DNA of 64,000 bases from Boesenbergia rotunda (GCA_024364735.1 JAGFNQ010007658.1:83096-147095); one strand, 5' to 3'; shown: positions 34,871-47,154, counted from the stretch's first letter. The notes: generated by a model not told the origin, from the sequence alone. Numbers and translations are program-made.

Positions 34871-35361
34871 GTTGTAAAACTATCTTCTGAAGAACTTTCT
34901 AGGTATACTGGAGATAGCCTTTTGGATTATGGGATTGCTTCTATTTGGCATGGTGTTCCTTCTTGTGCTTTTACATTTGTGCAAAATTAATTTTCGACTT
35001 CTCCAGTTTGGAAATAAACTTGCTTCTAGATCGTTGAGGATTCTCAAAGTACAACAATTGCTAGTAGATTTTGCTAATTTAGTGTCAGATGATCTTCCTC
35101 TTGGGCTACCACATGAAACTACTCTAAACTTGAGAACTAGTTCTTTCAACTAGGGGTGACTGGTACAAGAGGATCTAGAGATTTTTATTATTATTTTTTT
35201 GGTAATTTTCATTCTTTTAGTATTTAAGATATTTTTGATAATTTCTATCTTATATATATATATTTGGATTTGAGTCGGTTTAGAAATTTTAGGATTACGA
35301 GTCTATTAATAATTTTTTTTTCTTTTAGAATTGCTTTCCTTTCATTATAAGATAGAAATTG
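34871..35361 (+). other. Coding-like relic and AT-rich LTR-like sequence
   Basis: An open stretch (LSSEELSRYTGDSLLDYGIA) follows the eIF4B-like block and may be former coding sequence; no family recognised. From 35160 the DNA is AT-rich. Together with 38456-38600, beyond the solo LTR, it reads like the tail of an old copia LTR (gtttatataaatatctat). Confidence 0.3.
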
Positions 35362-38300
35362 TGTAAAATACGACGGTTCGAAAATCCAGACCAAAAAATT
35401 TTTCGAGATTTTCCGGATGGAGTCTAGGGTTTCGGACCCTACGGGAGGAGCCCAAAGGGCTTTATTGTAAAAACTTAAAACTTATCAAGGGTTTCGGGTA
35501 AACTCTTAAATTATGAAAGGATAAATAATCTAAACTTAGGGGTGTGATATGGAATATAATAAATGGGAGGGTTAAATGGTTAAATCCTTTGCCCTAAGGG
35601 TAGAAGGTTAATTTGAGAAAAGTAAGGGGCTTTTCTGCAAAAGTCCCCCTCCCCCTTTTTATTATAACTTCTCCTCATCCCGAGCCCTAACTCGCAGCCA
35701 GCAGCCGCCGATACCTCCCTTCTCCTCTCCCCTTGCGAGCCCTAGCCGTAGACACCCCAACCTCTTCCTCGCCAACTGCGTGAGCCTCAGCCACCCCGAC
35801 GTCGCACCCAGCGTGATTCTCTTCATCCACGCGAGCAGCGCCGATCGCAGACCCCTCCTCGCGTGACCCTCTGCACCGCAACTCCTCACGACTGCCTCCG
35901 CGCGATTTTGGAGGGCGGCATCACCCTCCCGCAATCTCTCCCACTCCCGATTCCTTATCAACGTCACCGACGTCAATTGCCGAAGCCAGGTCATCCTCCG
36001 ATCGTGAGTTGGCTTTCACTTTGGTCGGCGCAAGCAAGGTAAGGGATCTTGTTGTGTCCTTGATGGATGTAGTGGTTGATAGAGCATATGTTTTGTGATT
36101 GAGATAGTTTTGTTTCTATCGTATTAATATGAGGGTTAACAAGATGAAATTTCAGAAGCTACATGGGAGAAGAAAATTGGTCACCATGACATAAGGAAAA
36201 AGACCTATACCTTGTGTTGTAATGAATTTATAGATAAATAAATTGATTTTATATTACTGCTAAGAATGTTTGAATAGAACAGTGACAATGAAACTAGGTT
36301 ACTGGAATTCATTTTGATGTTCTGGCCATTTTGGAATTGGGTTCAGGTTGTGGATTGGATACGTGAAATAGTTCTGGTTTCTAAATGGATTTTCGATCAT
36401 GGTAGTTGTTTTGATTTGCAAATATATGCTGCCCTGTTCGTGACATATTTTAGTTACCTCCATATAGTTGTTTACACCCTGTTTGGAAACCCTTTAGGTA
36501 ACGGAATTGAATTCTGACCAGAATTGAATTTCGACCAGAATTGAATTCCAATTCCCATGTTTGGAATGAATTGTAAAAACAGAAATGAATTAAATTCAAT
36601 TATTATATTTTTACGATTTTATCCTGCGAGGATGGAGCCGGAGCAACTTTGATTTGTTTTGTGAGGGGGTGATTTGGTAATTTAATTTGTTTAAGTGAAA
36701 GGAATTCAATTCCTTTCACAAATCACATGTGTTTAGGTGTGATTTGTTTTGAGGGGTTTGAAAGGAATTGGAATTCAATTCCTTAGCAATTCCTTCCTGA
36801 AAATTGCTACCAAACGATGGAATTGAATTCCAATTCCTTCCTTTCCAAACAGGGTGTTAGGGATGTGATCCTAGTTCTGGGGTTGGGAATCGGGTTCTTG
36901 ATAATTTGATTAGAGCTGTAAATTCTGTATGTGATCTTGTTGTTGTTATTGTAGTGAGATACTTAGAGTAAGATCGGTAATTGGGTTAGCATATAGATGT
37001 GTAGTGTGATGGTGTCCGGTTGGATTTGGATTTGAGTAGATGGTTTTAGTAATCGGTTTGTAGGTTTAGAATTGAACATGATCAGATCGATGTTGTTAAT
37101 CTACCTTGATTATATTTTGGATTATGGCAGTAGTTTAGTGAAGTTTTGATACTAAAAGAAAATGCTTTATATAAGAATGTATGTTGTTTACTGTGAATTA
37201 CCCATGTTGTTGAGATCAAATGGAATAGTAGGTAAAGTTTTGGATCGATTATTGTAATTGTTCAGTTAGCTTGGATTTGTGAATGTTTACTGCTTTTTTA
37301 GATGGACTATTCTATTCTCCTTTAGAGGACTCAATTCCGTGAGTTTCAATTGGGGTAATTTGGGATAATTAAAGTCTAACCATTTTATTATGGTTAATTA
37401 AATGAAATAGGGATAATTAGAACGATCCTAATTATTTGAGACCGTTTGTTTAGCTATAAATTATATAATATGGTAGCTAAACATTATGCCTTTGATACAG
37501 GGCATTGATTGGATTTAGCATTTTTGATTATCAGACGGGAGGTTCTTTCTGATACGAGCATCTAGCTACCCATCGCGATGATATAGGGATTTAGCATTCT
37601 GATACAAACTTTATCTTTGATCCACTCGGTCACTCAAGAGCAGTGATAGCAGGGTGCATACAGTTGTCATAGCCCTACCCACGCGGATGTTTATTTATGA
37701 TAGGTGGACAGTGCCTGACTGGCGCCAGTGGTGACACAGGTCATTGCACCATGTGCATATTTTGCATCGTGCATTGCTTGCTGCATTTGATTGATGCATT
37801 ATGATTGACATGCATATACCGGATACCTGTTTACCTTGGATTATGTGTTATATTTGTTCTTTAGGGATTTATTCCACCCCTCTGCAGGATAGATGGATTC
37901 TGGTATGTACCTACATTCAGTACCTTCAGTGTATGCTTTTCTATTGTTCATACGAGACTGTATTAGCGTAGACTCTTATTGATAGTATAACGTACTATGC
38001 ATATCTGTTTGGGTATCCGCTGAGTTTATTTGGACTCACACCGTGGGCTATATTTTTTATTTTCAGGCTGAAATACTTGGAGTCGCCAGGAGAGCCCAGC
38101 AGCCAGTCCCTACCCATCGCGATGATAAAGTTTGTTTTGTACTTGGTAGTGCCTATGTTTCATATTTATTTATTGGATTTGTATAAGTCTTGGGAGTGTT
38201 GTTGTGTGGCCTAAGGGGTTTATGTATTGGTAGTTTTATCGTAAGTCGGACCGGTCCGCAATCAGGTATGGTTTATTATGTTTTATCATTATGGTTTTCT

Positions 38301-38450
38301 TACTTTTATGTTGTGTTTATATATTTTGAGGCCTGAGGCCAATTAAACTGCATGGTCGTGTTCTATGTATGTGTAAATTGTCCGCCGGACAGGGGAGGTG
38401 CTGTCCGATTTTATATTGGATTAGCGGCTCTTGGGTCTCGGGGCGTGACA
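35362..38450 (+). mobile_element. Chromovirus (Tekay-like) solo LTR, 3.1 kb
   Basis: It begins TGTAAAATACG and ends GGGGCGTGACA, flanked by exact AATTG duplications at 35357-35361 and 38451-38455. Its 3' half matches the LTR at 60138-61619 in several blocks, for example tacagttgtca then ccctaccca near 37660 and 60795. That LTR is followed by a primer-binding site and gypsy gag, which gives the assignment. No internal region is present. A Tourist-like MITE lies inside. Confidence 0.85.
36475..36856. mobile_element. Tourist/Harbinger-like MITE, 382 bp
   Basis: The terminal inverted repeats are CACCCTGTTTGGAAA and its exact inverse. The element is flanked by TTA on both sides (36472-36474 and 36857-36859). 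The 3-bp TTA duplication is that of PIF/Harbinger MITEs. Internal gaattcaattcc motifs are repeated symmetrically. No coding capacity. Confidence 0.88.
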
Positions 38451-38455
38451 AATTG

Positions 38456-38972
38456 TAATCTAAATATTAGTATTTATTTCTTTTATTTGGGTCTTAGGGT
38501 CTAGAGTTTATATAAATATCTATATAGTTTTTTGAGAAATAATCCTTGATTATTAAATAAAATTTCATTTTTGGAAAAAAATCTAGAGGATGATGATTTT
38601 CTCTTCATGTCTTCTCGTCAAACTCTCATTCTCGTCAACCTACAGGATAATGACTATCTTGCACGATGTCAAAAAATGTAAAAGTTCCAAACAATTAAAC
38701 ATACTTAATTAAGAGCTCGATAACATCTAAATGAACAGAGTTTAAATCAAGCTTAAATCAAGTTCAACCTCATTAAAAAAATCAAATCAAACATACATAA
38801 TTATTTTAATGATTTGATTCGTTTTAAACTCAGCTTGATTTAACTTGATTACTTTATCAAATAATTTTGAATATTATAAAGTTAATTTGATTCACCTTCA
38901 CTCGTTTAATTATCATCTTAATTTTCCAAAAGAGCTCTCTCATAATGCAAATAAAAGGAACAAAAATCAAAA
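38456..38972. other. AT-rich intergenic sequence
   Basis: Nothing coding or clearly mobile was recognised beyond the LTR-like stretch at 38456-38600. Confidence 0.5.
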
Positions 38973-39119
38973 GTGCACTCCTTTTTTTTAATGAATCGTC
39001 AAAGTGGTATCCTATATTGATTTATTATCAAAAGAACGATCCACCCCTTATAAAATGGCACAACCGTCTTCCACTATAAAGTAACAGCTTATTCTCATTA
39101 TTATCTCTCTCCTATGTTG

Positions 39120-39260
39120 TCTGCCTAAATGACATATTATAGCAGCTACAAAACCCATAGTTGCTACATAGTTGCAGTAGCTATGGTATCATAGCTACTA
39201 TAACTGAGTTGCCATATAGTTATAGTAGCTACAGTTCCATAGCTACTACAACATTAAAAA
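39120..39260. repeat. TAGCTAC short palindromic repeats
   Basis: Alternating gttgctac, gtagctatgg, catagctac and gtagctac motifs form a short dense array. Sparser copies occur at 39430-39870, 41170-41310 and 44120-44700. It is part of the inverted-repeat element. Confidence 0.6.
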
Positions 39261-39884
39261 AAAGTAAACGATCTTTTTTTACCTTGAAACTTGACCATTA
39301 CGAGTTTCAGCCTATAATATATTGTAGATATCTGAACGAGTTTTGATTTGATATCTTGTGTTTCTCATTGTTCAACCCAAGTCAAAAGTTATGACCTCTC
39401 AAAGTTTAAAGTTTAACTTTCACGTTGTTGCAGTTACGATTTCATAGTTGCTATTATGTGAATGTTAAATCGTAAATTTTAGAGACCATAATTTTTGAAT
39501 CATGAACTCATAATATATCAAATCGAAGCCCATCTAAATATTTTCTATTTGATATATTGTGTATCTTGTGGTTCAATTGGAGTTAAAAATTATGACATTT
39601 CAAAGTATACCTAGCAAACACATTATAGCAGTTACAACTACAAGTTCAAATTTAAGAGGTCATAATTTTGATTCGTGTTGAACCATAAATTACATAATAT
39701 ATCAAATCTAAGCACATTCAAAATCTTCGATTTGATATATTGTGTGCCTCATGATTCAACCCGAATCAAAAAGTTATAATTTCTTAAAATTTACCCAACA
39801 TACACATTGTAGCAACTATAAAACTGTAGCTGTTACAACTGTATGACAACTTACCTATAACATTTATGAAATCGTAGCTGATAT

Positions 39885-41164
39885 TGTTGGTGCAATTGTT
39901 CTCGGGTCAATGTTGACTAGTTTGACTATGCTCGAGTAGGCTTGAGTTTGAGTTTCGATGTTAAACAAGATATGTGTAATAAGTCAAGTGGGTCAAGGTT
40001 GACTTGAGACTTGATTGGTGAAGTCCTCACTCGAGATTTAGGCAAAGAAGAAGTCCTTATGAGACTAGGTAGACCTAGTTGGGAACTAGGTGAAGTCCAA
40101 GTAGATCTGAGAGAATCGCACATTGGTAAGGTAGAATTCTACTGAGAAACTAAGCCTAATTGCGATTAGACAAAGGAAAGCTTTAGTGGGACTAGGTAGA
40201 CCTAGTTGGGAACTAGGTGAAGTCCAAGATGGGTTAGCTGGGAGCTAAATACTTGACACGAGTGAAATCTTAGTTGGAAACTAGGCAAGGAATGTCCTAA
40301 CAGGTCACGGTTGATCGAAGTTTGGGCAAAGGAACCCTAGACTTGGTTTAGGCAAGCTAGGGCATAGGCAATCGATTAGGTAATTGATTGACCCAATTAC
40401 CTGATCGATTGGAGAGCTATTTCTCGTGAGAAACAGAATGGCCCATAATCGATTGGGTGGTCGATTAAGGGCAACACCAATCGATCAAGTGATCAATTTG
40501 TGAGCTTTTGCCACAAGAACATAAGCCCTCTTAATCATTGGGTGATTGATTAAAGGTTGGCCAATCGATCAGGTGATCGATTGATGGCTATGTTACGTGA
40601 GAGCACAAAAAGGTTCTGAATCAATTAGGCAATCGATTCAGACCTTCTTAATCGATTAGGTAATGAATTAAGCCTAGGAAAATAGCCATTGAACGACTAG
40701 ATCTGACGTGGTAAACGATTGAGGAACCCTAGGTTGCGAGTATATAGCGTTTTCAAGCAGGTTAAAGTGAAAGATCTTCTCTGTTTTCTTCATCCATTCT
40801 TGTGCGCATCTTGGGGACAAGTGCTATTGCATTTCCAAGCATCAAGGGGTGATTCCAAGCTAGAAAAAAGCAAGACAACCAAGGAGATCATTGTTGTAAA
40901 TCTTGTATGATTTTATTTGTATTTTGCTTGTTCTCATTGTATTTCTTGTGTGAGATCGTACGAGGCTTCTCCGCCTCTAAGAAGGAAACATTCATAGTAG
41001 ATGTCAGTATGAGGAAGAGAGGATCCTTGTATTAGTCACCTCAAAGAGGTGAATACTAAGTAAAGTCAAGGGTGTTATTGAGTGCTTGAAGTTTCTACTG
41101 CGATAAATCATCGATGAAACAATCGAAGCCATTCATCCCTTCTAGCTTTCGACGTGTCCTAATA
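39885..41164 (+). mobile_element. Sirevirus-type solo LTR (LTR-B)
   Basis: It starts TGTTGGTGCAATTG and ends GTGTCCTAATA. The flanks are GATAT (39880-39884) and GATAC (41165-41169), a 5-bp duplication with one change. A TATATAG box is at 40741-40747. Upstream of it, at 40368-40680, lies a cluster of atcgat-centred palindromes. The start resembles LTR-A (TGTTGGTGC). Confidence 0.75.
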
Positions 41165-42131
41165 GATACAAATATAAGTTTAACTTTAAGAGACCATAAC
41201 TTTTGATTTATGTTGAACCATGAGACACATAATATACTCATAGTTCAACTTGAATCAAAAGTTATGACTTCTTAAAATTAAACTTGTAGTTGTAGTAGTT
41301 GTGGTTTCTACAGGACTGTTGCAGGCCAGCAAGAGGGGGGTAATTGTCCTGCAAGTCAGAACCTTGATCTTTTATAAATTTTTACAAAGATAGAAGTTAA
41401 TTTATACAATTAAAATAATTGAACACATAAATAATCAATACAAGCTAGTAAGAGACAAAAAAGGGTTTACTTGGTTGTAACCAGGGTCGTTGCTAATCCA
41501 AGGCATTTGAAAACTCCACTATCAAAATCTCCTTCGTTTATCGGCGAAGTAACCTCTTACAGACTTTGAACAACACAGGAAATAACTAGGAAAATCTATT
41601 ATAAGAGTTGATTTAGAAACCTAGCTTTTGGGGCTATTTATAGCCCAAAAACTTAAGTTACCGTTGTGTTGACGTGGACCTGAGACACCTCAGTTGTGAT
41701 TTGAGACGTCTCAGATGGATAAACTTTTATCCACGAAGTCAATGATAAACTGTTGATAAAACTTGACTCGAGGCGCCTCTGGTTGGAACTGAGGCCCCTC
41801 AGTTTTGATCTAAGGCACCTCAGGTTCAAACTGAGGTACCTCAGCTCTGCATTTGCATAGAGCTGCTGCTTTGCAGCTGAGGCACCTCACTCAACAACTG
41901 AGGCACCTTATGCTGGTCAAAGTCAGCATGCACATTAACTTTGACTTTTCTATCCTTCTTTTGCTTGGGTAATTTTCGACCAATCAGAGTTAGGCTCACC
42001 TAAACCCGACTCTGGCCTTTCGCCTCGAATGAGCTTCCTCCCCAGCTTCTCGTCTCTTGGACGCCGCACATGCCCTTCTCTCTCTACTGGTGTGCTCTTC
42101 CACAGTCTTCACGTCCCTCTGATGCACCGAG

Positions 42132-43955
42132 TGTTGGGTTCTTTCGGCATAAAAACATAAAAACGCAGCGGAAACAAGAACCCTCGAGCAATCCATGCGA
42201 AAGAAAAACTCGTACAAAGTTGATCTACATCTACTTCTAAAGAAGATATACCTTTGGAGCGTGCCCTTTGCTTATCCCGCTCGTCCAAGGTGCACCGGAT
42301 CTCTTGCACGTTCAAGTGTCCGTGCCTCTATTCGTATCCACACGGACACAATCTCTCAACTTCGGGAGAGCTGCCTTAGTTGTGCTAGCAACTTGAGGTA
42401 GCTCGTGGAACACCAAGAACCCTATAGTAGGGTTTCAGCCAAAGGAGGAAGATGAGGGAGGGAAGAAGAAAGGGAAGAAGGAAGGAAGAAGAAGACCTCA
42501 TCCAAAGTCACAAGACCCTCTTTTATACTCATCCTATGAATATCAAAAGATTTGTATCTCTTTGGCTTCCCAATAAAGAGCACATCTTTTCATGTGGCTC
42601 TTTATCATTTCCCATGCAAGAAAAGAATCTTTTCTTTTTCCCTTCATTAAACACTTTAATGAATTTCCCTTTAATCCCGACCGCGCCTCTCGGGCTTCCG
42701 ACCGGTCTCCCGACCAAGTCTGCCAAGTGCCGAGCTCCCGACCCAGTCTGCCGAGCTCCGACCCAGTCTGCCGAGTGCCGACCCAGTTTACCGAGTGCCG
42801 ACCCAGTCTGTCGAGTGCCAACCCAGTCTGCCGAGCGGATCTCCCGATCTACCTTCTCAAGTTCCCAACTCGGGCTCGGACTTCCCGAGTTCCCAACTCG
42901 GGCTCGGACCCCCGAGTTCCCAACTCGGGCTCGGACTCCCGAGTTCCCAACTCGAGCTCGGACCTGCCGATCAGTTTTTCCCGAAGCATTATGTCCTTTG
43001 TGTGTGACCCAATAGGTTCTCGTGACATTGGCAATGCGCCTAAACACTTTAGACACATAAGCAATGAGCGGCATCTAGCAATGCATCATTGCTACCCAAG
43101 TAACAAGAAAAGTCGAGATCCGACTAAACGTCCGTGACTATGATAATGTATGACCTTGTCCTTCTATCCTTGATATCTAGATTGACCAATGAAGCATAGA
43201 CCATGTCATCCTCAATCAATCTATGTGTTTCTTGATCCCCGAGTAGACTCACTCAAACAAATGAGTTCAATATCTCATATTGACCATTTGAGCATGGCCA
43301 TGCATTTCAGTAGTCCTACTCGATCAAGGGGTCCACAGATATCACTCCCGTCATATGGGAGGGATAGATCCCATCTACATCACTCACATCCCTCCGCATA
43401 ATTCATTACATACCCAGTGATCGTCTTTATAGTCCACCCTGTTACGGGTGACGTTTGACGATACCAAAGTACATAACTCCTTATGTAGGGAACCGTAGTG
43501 ACTTCAGGTCTAAGGACTATTCATACCAATAGTCACATGAGAAAGTCTATGACACTCATATGACAATCTATGAAACTTTCTCATGGCGGGTCATTTAGTA
43601 CATATTCTCCAATGTATACCCATATGTCAACCTGATATCACATATCCATGACTTGTGAGCTCAAGTCATCAGTTGACCTACATGCTAGTCTCCATGCATT
43701 AATATTGTCCCTGAATATTAATGCTTGACTATGAATAATTTAGTGTAGTGTTCTCTACATTATCTCACTATCGATTCAACCAATCGATATAATGTAGATA
43801 AGAACCTACTACACAAGGACATTATTATACTTAGTTATTCGGCACAGAATACAAAGTAAGTATAATAACCAAACATGCCTTTATTAATGATAGAATATGA
43901 TACAAAATGCCCTTAGTCAATCATCACATAATTGGCTCTAGGGCTCCTACTAACA
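42132..43955 (-). mobile_element. Copia-type solo LTR (family 1, copy B)
   Basis: Termini are TGTTGGGTTC and CTCCTACTAACA. CCGAG is duplicated exactly at 42127-42131 and 43956-43960. It shares ends, a cgcagcggaaac phrase and a cctctattcgtatccac phrase with the solo LTR at 10402-12603. A minus-strand TATAAAAG at 42520-42527 gives the orientation. Length 1824 bp. Confidence 0.88.
42715..42970. repeat. Two adjacent tandem arrays in solo LTR copy B
   Basis: The first array has about six units of ccgacccagtctgccgag(tg) of 20-24 bp (42715-42835). The second has four units of gagttcccaactcgggctcg plus gac(c)cc, about 28 bp each (42860-42970). They keep frames open on both strands and produce repetitive false ORFs. 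Confidence 0.9.
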
Positions 43956-44844
43956 CCGAGCTCATTGGCTCACTTCCCCGTGCTATCGTTCTTGTCTGTT
44001 GCGTCTTTCGTTCGACTATTTGCACTCCTAAACTCTTGCACACTTAGACACAGAGATCAACATAGATCATGACCCAACTTGACTTAGTTGATCACATCAA
44101 AACCAACCTGGAGTACTTATAATTTCATAGCTATTACAACTTGTATGCGGGGTAAATTTTGAAAGAGTATAACTTTTAACTTAGGTTGAATTACGAACAC
44201 ACTATATATCAAATTGAAGATCTCTGAAAGAGATTTAATTTGATATATTATGTGTTTCATGGTTTAATCCAAATTAAATGTTATGATCTCTTTAAAGTTA
44301 AACTTGTAGTTACAGCAACTAGGGTTTCGTGACTATTACAATTGAATTGTCACACAATTATAGCATTTACAGTTTTATAGTTGCTATACACGAGAGGTAA
44401 TAATTTTTAACTCGAGTTTAATTACATGACACATAATATATTAAATTGAAGATCTCTGAATTAGTTTTGATTTAATATAAGTTATGTTCTCTCAAAGTTT
44501 ATGATTTAATATTTATGGGATGTATAATATATTAAATCGAATCTCATTCAGATATTACTATTTATTATGGGATGAAACTCGTAATCATGTTTTATGTTCA
44601 AAAATATTGTTTAAATCTTTTTTAGAGGTTTTGAACAATTTTAGTTTAATTTTTTTTTGTTATAGCAACTATGGTGTTGTTGCTGCTACAACGTGTCGAT
44701 TTAGATGGGAAAAAAATAAAATAAAAGAGAGAGAATAATGAAAATAAATTGTTATTTTATAATGGAGAATAATTACATCCTTTTGTTAATAAATCAACAT
44801 AGAGCACCTCTTTTATGATTCGTTAAAAAAGAGACGCCTCTCCT

Positions 44845-45586
44845 GCAGGTGTAGTCGATTTAGTACTAGGAAAGACTTGCCACTAGTGAAATATATATTA
44901 TTCGACAAATATAAATACTATCTTGTATTATCTTATGACCCAATGTAAGAAGATTATCTAAGTAAGATTGATAAATTTTTTTTATAATTTATTTATTTTT
45001 AAAATATAAAAAATAATTAACTAAATTAAATAATATTAAATTTGAAATGATCTGATTCCATGAATGATTATTCTTCTAAAATATAGGAGATTGTCCAATA
45101 GAAATCACAAAGTAATGATTTCACTTTTTGTCACTCATTAAATAAGAGAAGTCCTTTTTAGTTTTTTCCCCAAATAAAAAGTCCAATAGATTTTCAGTCC
45201 ATTTTTATTATCTAAGTACACCTACTGTGTGAACACCAAATAAAATCTGGTCCCGGCGCCCGAGCTTGCGGTCGCAGAAAGTACCGTGACTATTAGCCAC
45301 GTCACCTCTTATCTTACCAGAACCGGACTTCCTCCGGGTCCCACTTTGACTGCCCAATCATATCGTAGAAACCGGAGTTCGTGTAGCTGACAACGCACGC
45401 GACGTGGCATCAGCGGCAAGTGCAAAAGTCCAGCGCGCGGCCCCAGCGGCGCTTGTGGACCGCATAGCGCAAAGCGGTCGTGGTGGGAACGCCCCCTTGG
45501 CGTTGCCCTCTTCTGGCCTTCCGCGTAGAAAAGCGGCCCGGGGTGGGGGAACCTGCAGAGAAAGAGGGCGGAAAGCGGAGACGGCG
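44845..45586 (+). promoter_or_regulatory. Intergenic region and 5' flank of the F-box gene
   Basis: The AT-rich DNA turns GC-rich at about 45240. From 45366 the frame upstream of the start codon has no stop but also no in-frame ATG before 45587, so it is best read as 5' leader. No clear TATA box was found within 300 bp, which fits a GC-rich TATA-less promoter. Confidence 0.4.
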
Positions 45587-47044
45587 ATGGATGTGGTGCT
45601 CTGCGATGAATTAGTGCAGGAGATTCTCCGGCGACTGCCGTCCTCCGACGCCCCTTCCGTCTCCCTCGTCTTCAAGCGGTGGCTCTTCCTCCTCCGCTCA
45701 TCCACCACGTCCCTCTCTCTCTCCGTCCCCCCGAATCTGCCTAATTCGCCATCGCTCTCCTCGATTCTCGCCCACTACTCTTTCCTCTCCGAGCTTACCG
45801 TCGTCTCCAATCGCGAGGAGGAAGAAGAGGCTGAAGGCGGCGCCGATGCCCTAGTGTTTGCTATTGCTTACGCCGCCTGCTCCAGCCGCCTCACCCAATT
45901 AAGATTCATCCCTGCCGCCCCGGTCTCCCCTTTCGCGCTTCAATGCAGCGCCACCGCCTTCGCCTCCCTCACCTCCCTCCAGATCGCCTCCCTCTTTCCC
46001 CTCTCCTTCTGCTGGCTCTCCTCCCTCCCCTTTCTCAAGCGTTTCTCCCTGGTCCGCTCCCGCCCCAAACGCCGCCTTACCCAAGAACCCTTTCCCGATG
46101 ATGATGACGGCGGCGGCAAAAATCATATCGTCGTGCTGCCGATGGAGAGTTTGTCGTTGTCTGGCATCTACGCCTCAGATCGCGGTCTCTCCTGGCTTTG
46201 GCGCCGCTGCGGCAACCTCCGGTGGCTGCAGTTACGTGCTTGTGAGGGAACCGGCGAATGCGCCTCCTCCCCTGCCTTCCCCCTCTGCCTCCCCGGCCTA
46301 CACGGCCTCGAGCTCCGCACCTGCCGCTCCATTGCCGATCGCATCCTCCTCCTCGCCGCCGACCGATGTAGCGACCTCACCTCTCTCCTCCTCTACGATG
46401 GCGGCAGCCGTGATGCCCTCCACCACTTCATCCACCGCCGCGGCGCCGAACTTCACACTCTCGACCTCCGCCTCCCTTTAGACCTCCACAACGACCATCT
46501 CTTCGCCATCGCGGCGGAGAACGGCTGCGATTCCGACCGCCTCCGCCGGCGGCAGCTAGCCTCCCTCCGCCTCCACAGCTGCTGCCTAGTAACCGGAGAC
46601 GGGCTCCGCTCCCTCGCCCTGTCTCCAGTCGGCGCGGCAATTGAAGAACTCGCTCTAGTGAACTGTGACGTGGTGGAGAGGGAGTCCGGTCTGCTCACCT
46701 TCCTCAGCCAGAGCATGCAGCGACTCCGGATGCTCGACTTGTCGCACAACGAGACACTGACAGATAAGGAGGTGGGATCAATGCTGGCTTCGTGCCGGAA
46801 TCTGGTGGAAATCAGACTCAAAGGTTGCAGAGCACTGACCGGCGATTCCTTGAATTCTTTGCTCAAGCACCGTGGCAAGCAAGTGCAGTTGCTAGACATT
46901 TCTCGATGCCCAGCCATTGGAAATGAAGCAATTGAGAAATTTGCGACCAACGCCGGCCGATTGTGTCAATTGATAGTCGAGGACGACAAGGTGACTGAAG
47001 CAGCTAGAGCTTGGCTATCTCGAAATGCCATTAAAATTAGTTGA
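45587..47044 (+). CDS. F-box/leucine-rich-repeat protein
   Basis: An intact single-exon reading frame of 485 residues starts at the first in-frame ATG, in good context (ggcgATGGA). An F-box occupies roughly residues 3-45 (LCDELVQEILRRLP, VSLVFKRWLFLLR). Leucine-rich repeats of the cysteine-containing/RNI type follow. The clearest are near residues 380-465: LRMLDLSHNETLTDKEV, NLVEIRLKGCRALTGDSL and QLLDISRCPAIGNEAI. F-box proteins bind SKP1 and bring substrates, held by the repeats, to the SCF ubiquitin ligase. An acidic insert (EEEEEAEGGAD, about residue 78) is unusual. The 5' half is very GC-rich and CpG-rich, the 3' end less so, as in grass-type monocot genes. The exact orthologue and substrate cannot be told. 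Confidence 0.92.
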   Translation: MDVVLCDELVQEILRRLPSSDAPSVSLVFKRWLFLLRSSTTSLSLSVPPNLPNSPSLSSILAHYSFLSELTVVSNREEEEEAEGGADALVFAIAYAACSSRLTQLRFIPAAPVSPFALQCSATAFASLTSLQIASLFPLSFCWLSSLPFLKRFSLVRSRPKRRLTQEPFPDDDDGGGKNHIVVLPMESLSLSGIYASDRGLSWLWRRCGNLRWLQLRACEGTGECASSPAFPLCLPGLHGLELRTCRSIADRILLLAADRCSDLTSLLLYDGGSRDALHHFIHRRGAELHTLDLRLPLDLHNDHLFAIAAENGCDSDRLRRRQLASLRLHSCCLVTGDGLRSLALSPVGAAIEELALVNCDVVERESGLLTFLSQSMQRLRMLDLSHNETLTDKEVGSMLASCRNLVEIRLKGCRALTGDSLNSLLKHRGKQVQLLDISRCPAIGNEAIEKFATNAGRLCQLIVEDDKVTEAARAWLSRNAIKIS

Positions 47045-47154
47045 TCTAGCAAATTTCAACCACAACAAGGTACACCATTCAAGCTCCAAAAGATCCTAAT
47101 TTATCATTCCTAGAGTTTGACAAATTATCTAATACTTCAGTTGTCTATTTTGTA

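Larger units (their letters stand above)
41317..44108 (-). mobile_element. Sirevirus-type solo LTR (LTR-C), antisense, with nested LTR
   Basis: On the plus strand it starts TGTTGCAGGCC with a gagggggggtaattg stretch, the inverse of the poly-C region at Sirevirus LTR ends. A minus-strand TATAAATAG is at 41634-41642. A palindrome cluster (gaggcacctcag type) lies upstream of it at 41670-41915. The right end near 44108 (ccaacc) is an estimate. Subtracting the nested element, the LTR is about 963 bp. Confidence 0.6.
38973..44840. mobile_element. Large diverged inverted-repeat (fold-back) element with three nested LTRs
   Basis: The left end (38973 onward, with ttaatgaatcgtcaaagtgg and ttgatttattatcaaaag) is mirrored at 44740-44840 on the other strand (ttaacgaatcataaaagagg, ttgatttattaacaaaag). 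Further inside, both arms hold gatatattgtgt, gttcaacc and tagctac motifs in opposite orientation. Without the insertions at 39885-41164 and 41317-44108 it is about 1.8 kb. Boundaries are approximate and no target duplication was found. No protein is encoded. Confidence 0.65.

Noticed and set aside
42452..43137. Long overlapping open frames rich in proline, serine and arginine
   Set aside because: They lie in tandem repeats inside a solo LTR with exact target duplications and are open on both strands.
45404..45586. N-terminal extension of the F-box protein
   Set aside because: The frame is open but starts at GTG; the first in-frame ATG is 45587, where the F-box begins.
45899..46950. Several minus-strand frames in the F-box gene
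   Set aside because: GC-rich coding sequence has few stops on the opposite strand; their translations are low-complexity.
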